This document shows positions 7,311-14,239 of a DNA stretch of 28,350 bases, in pieces. The DNA lies in assembly GCA_025353305.1 (NCBI GenBank), contig JANXQX010000239.1, positions 1 to 28,350 of the forward strand, read 5' to 3'. A model generated the notes under the pieces. That model saw only the letters and a list, made by a program, of their open reading frames with translations. It did not search any database and was not told the origin of the DNA. Position 1 is the first letter of the stretch; every line of letters begins with the position of its first letter. Made by a program: the position numbers and the translations under genes. The stretch is from Holophagaceae bacterium. GTDB taxonomy: Bacteria; Acidobacteriota; Holophagae; Holophagales; Holophagaceae.

Positions 7311-8425
7311 GGCTGGCTCCGGAAGGTCTGCTGATCAGGGATGGGATCCACAGGCACGGGTATTTCCGAGAAGGGGTCGAAGGCCCCGCCGAGCCTCATT
7401 CCCTGGGCTTTCGCCAGAAGTCTGCGTTTGCACTTCGGGCAAAGATCCAGGTGATGCACGCCCTCCGAATGCCTGGCCGCTTCCAGGCCCAGCTTGCCGA
7501 AGAGCACTTCGAGATCTCTGCGCTGGTTGGCCCTGATGAAAGGGATCCCGCAGGTCTTGCAGGCCCGGCGTCCTTCCGCCTCTCCCGAAGCCTTGTAGAA
7601 GGCCACGCCCAACTGGGCTGGCCGCTGCATGATGTGGAACAGCTTGCCAAAGGGCAGGCTCAGCAGCATGAGGATCACCATCAGTTCGTGCAGGTAGGCG
7701 AGCGTTCCGAAATTGCGCCCTTGCAAGGCCTTTTCGGACACCGTGAGCAGGATTCCGGTGATGGAAACGGAGATCAGGACAAGGAGTGGGAGGATGTCCA
7801 GGTCGAAGCGCTGGGTCGCGATGTCGCCCTCGTCCTGACGGCGGCGGATGAAAGCCAGCACGCATCCGGTGATCACCATCAGCGCCGCGAGGTCCAGGAC
7901 ATGGAAGGCCAAGAAGCCAATGAAGCTTTGGACCGGGAAGCTGCCGGTGCTGAAGCCGAAGAGCCAGGCTTGATAGCGATCCTGGTTGAGACCATCGGAA
8001 GTGAAGCGAATCCATCCAAAGACCAGTGGGAAGGTCACCGCAAAAGCCAGCAGGCAGCCCCAGGCGATCAGCGCGTGGGCTCCCCAACGCTTGATGGAGC
8101 GCTGTCCGATGAACCTTTGGAGGAAAATCTGGTCGAGGGCCAGAAGGCCCATCTTCGGTATCAAAATGATCGCCTTCGGGCTGGCGAGCCTTTTCAGCAG
8201 GTCGCGGAAATACATCCAGGTCGCGGGGCGTTCGACCCACGTCCAATACCGGTAGGCCACCCCGAAGCAGGCGAACACCGAAGCCAGAAGATAGCCCAGC
8301 AAGGCCGGGTCCAGCCACCTTCCGCCCCTGCTTCCCAAGGCTATGCAGCCGCATAAAATAAGGGTGGTGAGGGCGGAGCGGAAGAGGGGCCGAGGTTCCA
8401 GGTCGAGGGAAGAGAAGAACAGCAT
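7307..8425 (-). CDS. NarI-like membrane cytochrome b subunit with C-terminal zinc-ribbon tail
   Basis: A 372-residue polytopic membrane protein. The middle carries hydrophobic helices with four histidines, H117, H175, H246 and H264. The last two share one region ([12 protein letters not shown] to GKLFHIMQ) and are 18 residues apart, the spacing of the H187/H205 heme ligands of E. coli NarI. This fits a quinol-oxidising di-heme cytochrome b of the NarI/DsrM/HdrE group. The tail after residue 285 is soluble and holds two CxxC pairs (C289/C292 and C329/C332), a probable zinc ribbon or metal site not found in NarI. A GGAG ribosome site lies seven bases before the ATG. It is the first structural gene of the coupled operon, with the molybdopterin gene starting inside its stop. 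Heme content is inferred. Confidence 0.85.
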   Translation of the reverse strand: MLFFSSLDLEPRPLFRSALTTLILCGCIALGSRGGRWLDPALLGYLLASVFACFGVAYRYWTWVERPATWMYFRDLLKRLASPKAIILIPKMGLLALDQIFLQRFIGQRSIKRWGAHALIAWGCLLAFAVTFPLVFGWIRFTSDGLNQDRYQAWLFGFSTGSFPVQSFIGFLAFHVLDLAALMVITGCVLAFIRRRQDEGDIATQRFDLDILPLLVLISVSITGILLTVSEKALQGRNFGTLAYLHELMVILMLLSLPFGKLFHIMQRPAQLGVAFYKASGEAEGRRACKTCGIPFIRANQRRDLEVLFGKLGLEAARHSEGVHHLDLCPKCKRRLLAKAQGMRLGGAFDPFSEIPVPVDPIPDQQTFRSQP

Positions 8426-8496
8426 CGGCAGGCTCCGAAATCGGGGCGAAGGGAAGTTTCAGCAGAATCTGTGCTCCGAAACCTTCCCGGGATGGC

Positions 8497-8946
8497 TCAG
8501 CCCTGTCCGCGACGCAGGGCCTGGGGAGATTGTAGATGAGTCCGTCGCATTTTTGTGAGCTGCAGATCTCTGAGGGTGTTGGAGGTCATGGAGGCTTCCA
8601 CCTGGGCCTTCACCGCGGACCAGGCCTCATGCATGGGGCAGGGATTGTCGCAATCGCAGGCGGGGAAGCCCATGATGCAGGCGTCCAGCGAGCCCTGCCC
8701 TTCCATGGCGACCAGCACTTCCCCCACCGTGATGTGGTGGGAGGGCCGCGCCAGCCGGAAGCCACCTTTAGGGCCCCGCACGGATTCAAGTATTTCGGCC
8801 CGGGCCAGTCTCTGCAGAATCTTGGCAAGGTAAGGCGGCGGGAGCTTTAGTTGCCCCGAAAGATCCTTCGCCATCATGAAAGAGCCATCCTCCGGCATGT
8901 GGGCAAGAGCTTGAAGAGCGTAACCACTGGCAACGGTGAAAAGCAT
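8497..8946 (-). CDS. Rrf2-family transcriptional regulator (NsrR/IscR-like) with cysteine cluster
   Basis: A 149-residue Rrf2 protein. The winged-helix part covers about residues 1-85 (LSGQLKLPPPYLAKILQRL as the recognition region and the VRGPKGGFRLARP wing). After it comes ACIMGFPACDCDNPCPMHE, with cysteines in a C-x6-C-x-C-x3-C pattern, comparable to the three-cysteine Fe-S ligand set of IscR and NsrR. Such regulators sense nitric oxide or Fe-S status. It lies 71 bp ahead of the cytochrome gene on the same strand, so control of the nitrate reductase operon, and of itself, is likely. The start ATG is preceded by AAGGA. The exact signal cannot be read from sequence. Confidence 0.9.
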   Translation of the reverse strand: MLFTVASGYALQALAHMPEDGSFMMAKDLSGQLKLPPPYLAKILQRLARAEILESVRGPKGGFRLARPSHHITVGEVLVAMEGQGSLDACIMGFPACDCDNPCPMHEAWSAVKAQVEASMTSNTLRDLQLTKMRRTHLQSPQALRRGQG

Positions 8947-9006
8947 TTCAGTCCTTATTATCCGTAATCAATATACACAGATTCAACCAAAAGTTTTCCA
9001 TAATAA
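8947..9006 (-). promoter_or_regulatory. AT-rich promoter/operator region of the Rrf2-reductase operon
   Basis: The 60 bases upstream of the Rrf2 start are strikingly AT-rich. On the minus strand a possible -35 TTGAAT (8981-8986) and -10 GATAAT (8957-8962) are separated by 18 bases, and TATATT occurs at 8970-8975. The first pair would place the start of transcription almost at the ATG. A small palindrome, ATTA-N4-TAAT at 8957-8968, overlaps that -10 and could be an autorepression site. No single arrangement is convincing, so the region is called rather than the elements. Confidence 0.35.
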
Positions 9007-9025
9007 CTGAACCCTGTGACGGTCT

Positions 9026-9787
9026 TCACAAGTCCTTCAATGAAAGCACCAGGGCGAAGGCGCTGATGGTGCAGACCAGCGACTCGCGCAGGCCCAAGGC
9101 TTTTGCATCGGGTACGCCAAGTTCGAGTTTGGGCTCCAGCAGGACCCGCAGCAGCAGCATCCCCATCCAAAGTGGCCAAAGCCAGCGCAGGCCCAAGGCC
9201 AGCTGCATGGCGAGCGCGACGAGGCCCGCGACTCCATGGACCATAAGCGCGGCACCAAGGGATGCTTTTCCCCCACGCCGAAGGGCAAGGCGTGCGCGAA
9301 GGTAGGCCACGGGTGCTGCCAGACTCAGGAAACTCCCCACCCCGAGGGCCCCCGCCAATGACCATGGCCCTTCCCCCGCGCGAATCATCGCTGTACCCAG
9401 GAGTGCCGGCAGGACGATTGAGGTCCACTCGGCCGTCAGGCTCCGCGCACCCCCATTCAGATCCACCCATAAAAGCCAGGCCCCGAGGGGCACTGCCGGC
9501 AGCAGCACCGGAAGGAAGTCGAGTCTGGGCCCCCGCAGCGCCAAAACAAGCCCCGTGGCTCCCATCAGGGAATAGAACAGCAACCAATTGCGATCGAAGG
9601 GCGAGAGCAACCGGCCACGAACCACACGGCGCAAAGGAACCCGGCCCAGGAATCCGGCCAAGCCCGCCATGAACAGGCCCAGACCCGGCAGGCTGGGCCG
9701 CAGGGCCAAGGCCGAGACTGTGGGCAGGAACAGAAATGCCCAAGAGCCATGTTCAGGGGGAAGAAGTCGCGGTCTGGTGGTCTGCAT
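9026..9787 (-). CDS. YwiC-like integral membrane protein
   Basis: A 253-residue protein made almost entirely of hydrophobic helices (about eight). It begins with LLPPEHGSWAFLFLP at residues 7-21, the hallmark N-terminus of the YwiC-like family. In Bacillus subtilis ywiC lies beside narK, fnr and the narGHJI operon, so its place next to a nitrate island here is notable, although its function is unknown. The ATG at 9787 lies inside the 3' end of the upstream decarboxylase gene, giving a 35-bp overlap. The conserved PPEHG motif starts nine codons later with no ATG, GTG or TTG in between, so the overlap is hard to avoid. No good ribosome site is seen. Confidence 0.8.
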   Translation of the reverse strand: MQTTRPRLLPPEHGSWAFLFLPTVSALALRPSLPGLGLFMAGLAGFLGRVPLRRVVRGRLLSPFDRNWLLFYSLMGATGLVLALRGPRLDFLPVLLPAVPLGAWLLWVDLNGGARSLTAEWTSIVLPALLGTAMIRAGEGPWSLAGALGVGSFLSLAAPVAYLRARLALRRGGKASLGAALMVHGVAGLVALAMQLALGLRWLWPLWMGMLLLRVLLEPKLELGVPDAKALGLRESLVCTISAFALVLSLKDL

Positions 9788-11570
9788 AGGTAGGTCGTGG
9801 CATCTCACTTGGACCGAGGAGGGATTCCAAAGCCCGGAGCAGTTCTTGACGATAGAAGGCCTTGGTGCGGGCGTCAGCCACAAAAGGCGTCATCATCACA
9901 CTGCGCAGGACCAATAAATGCGACTGGCTGCGCCATTCCTTGGCGGGAATCCCCAGGCGGGCCAGGAAAGGCAGCGGAGCATGGCCATGAATCCGGTGGC
10001 TCAGCTGGGTGGAAGCCAAGGAAAAATCCCCCGAGCGGTCGGTGCGGAAGCGGGCGAGCACTTCTTCATTCACCGCATTCACACGATGCAACGTGTTGGC
10101 CTTGCAAGGGGCGAAGGCATAAAGCAATACGTCCAGATCCGGCGAATCAAAGACATGGCATCCGTAGTCGCCAAACAATCGGCCATCCAGCAACTCGGCC
10201 AATCCGCGGGCGGAACGGAAGGATTCACTCAGAATCGCTCCGTAGCCCATCTCGTTCAACGGCACCGTGCGATGCGCCAGCCAAACCGCGCTGGCGGCGG
10301 CACCGGGCTTGCTGCCCTCCAGGATGTAGCTGCCCAGATGATCTTCCTCGCCGGGATTGATGTAAGCCGCATGTTGGGTGGTGAGCGTGCGCATATCGCC
10401 ATCCCGAAGCACCAGGGCTCCGGCGGGATAGGGGATGAATCCCAGTTTGTGGGGATCGATGGTGATGGATTCCGCACGGGACATGGCTTCGAAGGCCGCG
10501 TGGACTTCCTTCCGCATGGGGCACACCAGATCCTCGTCGCCGACATCGCGGAAGGAACCATCCGCACGGCGGAAAATGGCCCGCGCGTAGCCGCCATAGG
10601 CCGCATCCAGGTGGACAAAGAACCAACGCCCATGCGTTTTTGCGTAATGCTCCCGGAGATCGAGAAGACCATCCACCGGATCCACGCCGCCGCCCTCCGT
10701 GGTGCCCACGATTCCAACCACCGCGAGCACCGGATGGTTTTCCTTGGCGAGTTTCTCAAGCATGTGCTCGAGGGCGCCCAAGTCCAGGCGCAGCGATGAA
10801 TCCACGGGCACCGGAAGCAATTGATCCTCGCCGATACCCAGCAGGTTCGCGGCCTTGTTCCAGGAATAGTGGGCCGTGGCCGGAACCAGCACGCGGAACG
10901 CACCGCCGCGCCGCACGGTGCAAGCATTCGGCGGCAGGGTGCGATGCAGGGCCAGCAAAGCCTCGGTTCGCAGCCGTCCAAGCAGCTGATCAGGCATCCT
11001 CACACTCAGCGGCCGGCCCGCTGCGTCCTTCCATTCCCCGGTCGGTTTTCCCCTTGGGAGTCGCAACGGTGCCAAGGCGAGATTGCGCAGAATCCAAAGG
11101 GCCTCGATATTGGCCACCGTGCCGCCGGAGCAGAGATGGCCCCAGGCGCGGTCAGGATCGAAACCCATCAATTCTGTAAGATCCCGGGCCACTTCACGCT
11201 CCAAGGCGCTGGTGACGGGGCTGCCCTCGCTGGCCACATTGTTCGGGTTGTAGAGCATGGCCGCAAGAAAGCCCACCTGGGCGGGAATCAGGGTGTCCGC
11301 CATCATGTGGCCCAGGTACCTTGGCGAATGGCTGGGAACCGAGCCCTTCAATCGCCCGAGCAGGCGCCTCTGCGCTGCTTCCACGCTGGCCTGGGTCGCC
11401 ACGAATTCCGGCTTGAGCTGGCGAAAGGGATCCACCGCATCCGGATCATCAGGGAAAAAACCCCGCCTCCAATGAACGTGATCCCGCACGGCATCCAGCA
11501 GCAGCCGCTCCAGGAATTCAGCATTCTGGCCCTGGGGACCCAGAAACAGGGCATGAGGATCAACACGCAT
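9753..11570 (-). CDS. Group II PLP-dependent amino-acid decarboxylase (tyrosine decarboxylase-like)
   Basis: A 605-residue cytosolic pyridoxal-phosphate enzyme. K375 in SITIDPHKLGFIPYPAG is the Schiff-base lysine; D322 in HLDAAYGGYA should contact the pyridine nitrogen; H234 in ATAHYSWNKAA should stack on the cofactor; SGGT at 148-151 is part of the phosphate-binding region. Length (bacterial tyrosine decarboxylases are about 620 residues) and the DPHKLG-x-IPYPAG motif place it nearest the bacterial tyrosine/aromatic amino-acid decarboxylases rather than the shorter glutamate decarboxylases. The true substrate cannot be decided. No amino acid/amine antiporter lies beside it, so an acid-resistance cassette is not supported. 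It overlaps the YwiC-like gene downstream by 35 bp and is divergent from the hemerythrin gene. Confidence 0.87.
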   Translation of the reverse strand: MRVDPHALFLGPQGQNAEFLERLLLDAVRDHVHWRRGFFPDDPDAVDPFRQLKPEFVATQASVEAAQRRLLGRLKGSVPSHSPRYLGHMMADTLIPAQVGFLAAMLYNPNNVASEGSPVTSALEREVARDLTELMGFDPDRAWGHLCSGGTVANIEALWILRNLALAPLRLPRGKPTGEWKDAAGRPLSVRMPDQLLGRLRTEALLALHRTLPPNACTVRRGGAFRVLVPATAHYSWNKAANLLGIGEDQLLPVPVDSSLRLDLGALEHMLEKLAKENHPVLAVVGIVGTTEGGGVDPVDGLLDLREHYAKTHGRWFFVHLDAAYGGYARAIFRRADGSFRDVGDEDLVCPMRKEVHAAFEAMSRAESITIDPHKLGFIPYPAGALVLRDGDMRTLTTQHAAYINPGEEDHLGSYILEGSKPGAAASAVWLAHRTVPLNEMGYGAILSESFRSARGLAELLDGRLFGDYGCHVFDSPDLDVLLYAFAPCKANTLHRVNAVNEEVLARFRTDRSGDFSLASTQLSHRIHGHAPLPFLARLGIPAKEWRSQSHLLVLRSVMMTPFVADARTKAFYRQELLRALESLLGPSEMPRPTYADHQTATSSP

Positions 11571-12028
11571 GGTCAGCTCGCAAAGTTATTGAATCGTCGG
11601 CCCCTGGTCAGGTGGGCAAAGGCGAATGGGTTCATTGTGCAGAATCTTAATATTTCCAAGCATCTCGAGTGCTCTCCTCCCACTTGTGCGATGGTCCGGG
11701 TGCTAAGTCAAGACCACTTGGGGTTAAGGTGACGAACCTCACAGCCCAGGCACCTAAACAGTTCCGGTGTGCTTTAAGGAATCAGCCCAATCTATTGGTG
11801 CATCAATCCGAGGGAGAAATGCCCTGCAAATGTTGCCGGTCCTGTAAAAGAGATGGAGTGGTCTGAATGACCTCCTGCTTACACCTCGCATGCAAAACTC
11901 AAGGGCGTTTTCAGCTCGTTTCCGTACCGAAAAATCTGGCGGGAGGAGTTATCCTGACTATTCTGGTTGTCAATCAACTTGGCCATCCGGGTTGGAATTT
12001 ACATCAAACACACACCTACCTTTCTGGA
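11571..12028. other. 458-bp divergent intergenic region with a possible Cys-rich mini-ORF
   Basis: This gap separates the decarboxylase (minus) from the hemerythrin gene (plus) and must hold promoters for both, though no convincing -35/-10 pair was found. The frame of the hemerythrin gene is open from 11867, but the extra 54 codons look non-coding. A 15-codon frame at 11819-11866 is treated separately. Otherwise I see no RNA gene, terminator or mobile element in it. Confidence 0.5.
11819..11866 (+). CDS. Possible 15-residue cysteine-rich peptide
   Basis: An ATG at 11819 starts a tiny frame encoding MPCKCCRSCKRDGVV, ending at TGA 11864-11866. An AGGGAG sequence immediately precedes it. Four cysteines in a C-x-CC-x2-C arrangement is unusual and could bind metal or act as a leader peptide for the hemerythrin gene about 160 bp downstream. 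The frame is open further upstream, so this could be chance. Evidence for expression is only the ribosome-site-like sequence and composition. Confidence 0.2.
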   Translation: MPCKCCRSCKRDGVV

Positions 12029-12454
12029 ATGACCGTGACCTATATCGAATGGAAGGAGGAATACGAGACGGGACTGCTGGGCTACGACGCCCAGCACAAA
12101 ACCTTGTTTCGCTTGGCGAACCGCATTCACGACTGTCTCGAAAAACAGGTTCCCGGCTCCGATCTGGAGCTCAGCTCTGTTTTTGGCGCCTTTCTGGAGA
12201 TGACGCGGACGCATGTCCGCACCGAGGACGAACTCATGGCATGGCACCATTTCGAGTCCGGCAAGGATCACGAAGAAGCACACCATCATTTCATCGAGGG
12301 GCTGGAGGCCATCGCGAATTCATCGGTCGAAGGTCTCAGCCAGCGGGAACGGTTGAGCGAAATCCTGCTTAAGTTCAAGAGCCACTTTGAAGCCGAAAAT
12401 GAACAAGCCTTCCTGGGCCTTTTACGGCGCAGCAACTTCCCATCCGCAGGTTGA
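12029..12454 (+). CDS. Bacteriohemerythrin
   Basis: A 141-residue single-domain hemerythrin, the usual length for the bacterial family. The di-iron ligands can be read: H23 in YDAQHKTLF, H62 and E66 in THVRTEDELM, H81 and H85 in DHEEAHHHF, and H119 in FKSHFEAEN. The seventh ligand is normally aspartate four residues after the last histidine; here it is E123, a conservative change. Such proteins bind oxygen or nitric oxide and are cytoplasmic. The ATG at 12029 was chosen because the family starts with a W-x4-Y segment a few residues in; the ribosome site (CTGGA) is weak. The DUF493 gene follows by 25 bp on the same strand. Confidence 0.88.
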   Translation: MTVTYIEWKEEYETGLLGYDAQHKTLFRLANRIHDCLEKQVPGSDLELSSVFGAFLEMTRTHVRTEDELMAWHHFESGKDHEEAHHHFIEGLEAIANSSVEGLSQRERLSEILLKFKSHFEAENEQAFLGLLRRSNFPSAG

Positions 12455-12479
12455 GTACCCTCTTCGAAATACCGAAATC

Positions 12480-12734
12480 ATGACCGGGTCCGAATTTCCC
12501 CAGCGCGTTCCAATCAAGGTCATCGGTCGCTTGGAAGAGCTGAAAGCCGAGATGGTGGCGGAATTGATCGGAGCCCACCTGGGGCTGCAGCTGGATGGCG
12601 ATGAACAGCACCAGGCCAATTGCAAAGGGGCCTTTATCAGTTACACGTTCTGGGTCACTTTGCCCCACGCCGCAGCCGAAAAACCCCTGCGGGAAGCCAT
12701 TGCAAAACTGCCCGGACACGTGATGCAGCTTTAA
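12480..12734 (+). CDS. DUF493 (YbeD-like) family protein
   Basis: An 84-residue protein that matches the YbeD/DUF493 layout: a short N-terminus, a beta strand VPIKVIGRL, an amphipathic helix (LEELKAEMVAELIGAHL), a central strand pair with GAFISYTFWVTL, a second helix and a final strand ending in PGHVMQL. The fold is a small ACT-like ferredoxin fold; the role is unknown, with a regulatory function often suggested. The frame is open further upstream across the hemerythrin end, but the ATG at 12480 fits the family length. It probably forms a two-gene operon with the hemerythrin gene and is convergent with asnS. Confidence 0.75.
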   Translation: MTGSEFPQRVPIKVIGRLEELKAEMVAELIGAHLGLQLDGDEQHQANCKGAFISYTFWVTLPHAAAEKPLREAIAKLPGHVMQL

Positions 12735-12743
12735 GGAAGGGCT

Positions 12744-12842
12744 GTGGGCCGTGGGCAGTGGGCGGTAGGCCAAGAACTGTTGCGCTGCGGTGCGGCATTT
12801 TGTTACCCACAGCCTACCGCCCAAAGCCCACCGCCGTTTTTT
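12744..12842. terminator. Heptad-repeat hairpin between convergent DUF493 and asnS genes
   Basis: The plus strand carries four heptads GTGGGCC, GTGGGCA, GTGGGCG and GTAGGCC at 12744-12771. A matching complement lies at 12812-12831, so a long stem forms: 20-base arms at 12751-12770 and 12812-12831 with two internal mismatches, enclosing a 41-base loop. T residues at 12837-12842 follow on the plus strand. Position between converging genes suggests a bidirectional terminator, but the heptad structure also marks it as a repeat element. Confidence 0.55.
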
Positions 12843-14139
12843 ACGGTCTGAGCGTGCCCATCATGCGGGGATAGGGGATGGTTTCCCGAACGTGCGGCAG
12901 TTTGCAGATCCAGGCCACGGCGCGTTCCAGCCCCATGCCGAAACCCGCGTGCTGCACGCCGCCGAAGCGACGTACGTCCAGGTACCACTCATAGTCTGCG
13001 AGGTTCAGGCCGTGGAGCTCGATCTGGGCGAGCAGATAGTCGATGTCGGAAGAACGTTCCCCGCCTCCGATGACTTCGCCATACCCCTCGGGGGCCAGAA
13101 GATCAGCACCCAGAGCCAGATCTGGCGCTTGCGGATCAAAAGCCATGTAGAAGGCTTTGAAGCTTTTCGGGAATCGGTGCACCCACAGAGGACGATCGGT
13201 GGCATTCATCAGGATCGTTTCATCGTCGTTGCCGAAATCCTCGCCCCAGTTGATGTCGCTGCCCAGCTCTTTGAGCTTGGCCACGCTGTCCGTGTAGCTC
13301 ATACGGCCGAAGGATCCGTTCAACGCGGTCTCAAGCGGGGCGGTGTCGCGTTCAAGGATCTTCAGCTCTTCCGGCCGGCCTTCGAGCACGCGCTGGAGGA
13401 TGAATTTCACCATGCGCTCGCCGAGCTGCATAACGTCTTCGAGTCCGGCGAAGGCCATCTCCGGCTCCACCATCCAGAACTCGGTGAGGTGGCGGCGCGT
13501 CTTGCTTTTTTCGGCGCGGAAGGTGGGGCCGAAGCAATAGACCTTACCGAAAGCCGGCACGCCCGGCTCCTGGTAGAGCTGGCCACTCTGGCTCAGGAAG
13601 GCCGTGCCTTCGTGGAAGTAGTCGGTCTCGAAGAGCGAGCTGGTGCCCTCGCAGGAACTGGGCGTGAGGATGGGGGCATCCAGCAGCGTGAACCCGTCGG
13701 TGTCGAAAAAGTCGCGGATGGCTTTCACGATGGTGTGGCGCACGCGGATGATGGCCCACTGGCGTTTTGAACGCAGCCAAAGGGTTCGATGGTCCATCAG
13801 GAATTCGATCCCGTGGTCCTTCGGCGTGATGGGGAAGTCCACGGATGGCGCGAGGAGCCGCAGCGACTTCACCAGGATTTCCGGTTCGCCCGTTTTCGGA
13901 TGCTGCTGCACGATGCCTGTGAGCGATATGGCCGATTCCTGGGTGAGCTTGCCGGCGGTTTCATAGCTTTCCGGATCAGCCTCACTGGCGCCCACCACGC
14001 ACTGCACGAAACCTGAGCCGTCCCGCAGCTCGATGAAGCGGGTCTTGGATGTGCGCGCATTGCGCACCCAGCCACGCAGGGCGACTTCCTGGCCGATACA
14101 GGATTTCAGATGGCGGACTTCGGTAAGCGTGGCGGGCAA
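12841..14139 (-). CDS. asnS: Asparaginyl-tRNA synthetase
   Basis: A 432-residue class II aminoacyl-tRNA synthetase that charges tRNA-Asn in the cytoplasm. The N-terminal OB-fold anticodon-binding domain covers about residues 15-100 (VALRGWVRNARTSKTRFIEL). Motif 2 is seen in FRAEKSKTRRHLTEFWMVEPE, and motif 3 in GFGMGLERAVAWI near the end; the terminal PHVRETIPYPR is typical of AsnS. GEDFGNDDE in the active-site region also favours Asn over Asp specificity. The start is TTG at 14139, with GGAG five bases upstream; no in-frame ATG exists before the conserved OB fold. It lies downstream of ssb on the same strand, separated by 100 bp with a hairpin. Confidence 0.95.
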   Translation of the reverse strand: MPATLTEVRHLKSCIGQEVALRGWVRNARTSKTRFIELRDGSGFVQCVVGASEADPESYETAGKLTQESAISLTGIVQQHPKTGEPEILVKSLRLLAPSVDFPITPKDHGIEFLMDHRTLWLRSKRQWAIIRVRHTIVKAIRDFFDTDGFTLLDAPILTPSSCEGTSSLFETDYFHEGTAFLSQSGQLYQEPGVPAFGKVYCFGPTFRAEKSKTRRHLTEFWMVEPEMAFAGLEDVMQLGERMVKFILQRVLEGRPEELKILERDTAPLETALNGSFGRMSYTDSVAKLKELGSDINWGEDFGNDDETILMNATDRPLWVHRFPKSFKAFYMAFDPQAPDLALGADLLAPEGYGEVIGGGERSSDIDYLLAQIELHGLNLADYEWYLDVRRFGGVQHAGFGMGLERAVAWICKLPHVRETIPYPRMMGTLRP

Positions 14140-14196
14140 GGGGACTCCGGTACGGAATCTTCCATTGTGCCGTGTGCAGGCCCCAGGCCCAAATGC

Positions 14197-14222
14197 GAAG
14201 CGGCCCGCTCACGGGCCGCTTC
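14197..14222. terminator. GC-rich hairpin between ssb and asnS
   Basis: A perfect 11-bp stem, GAAGCGGCCCG paired with CGGGCCGCTTC, encloses a 4-base loop. It follows the ssb stop by 18 bp and precedes asnS. There is no T-run on either strand, so it may attenuate or act as an RNA-stability element rather than as a strong intrinsic terminator. Confidence 0.5.
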
Positions 14223-14239
14223 TGGTTCCCTGATCCTTG

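Noticed and set aside
9753..11570. Glutamate-decarboxylase acid-resistance cassette
   Set aside because: No antiporter gene is adjacent, and the active-site motif is closer to tyrosine-type decarboxylases.
11690..11800. Riboswitch (cyclic-di-GMP type) upstream of hemerythrin
   Set aside because: A few GEMM-like words occur, but the conserved core and paired stems could not be assembled.
11867..12028. Longer hemerythrin start with an N-terminal membrane helix
   Set aside because: The 54 extra residues include a short hydrophobic run, but the bacteriohemerythrin family begins at about residue 55 and the ATG at 11867 has no ribosome site.
14197..14222. Strong rho-independent terminator between ssb and asnS
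   Set aside because: The stem is perfect but neither side has a T-run, so only a weak terminator/attenuator call is kept.
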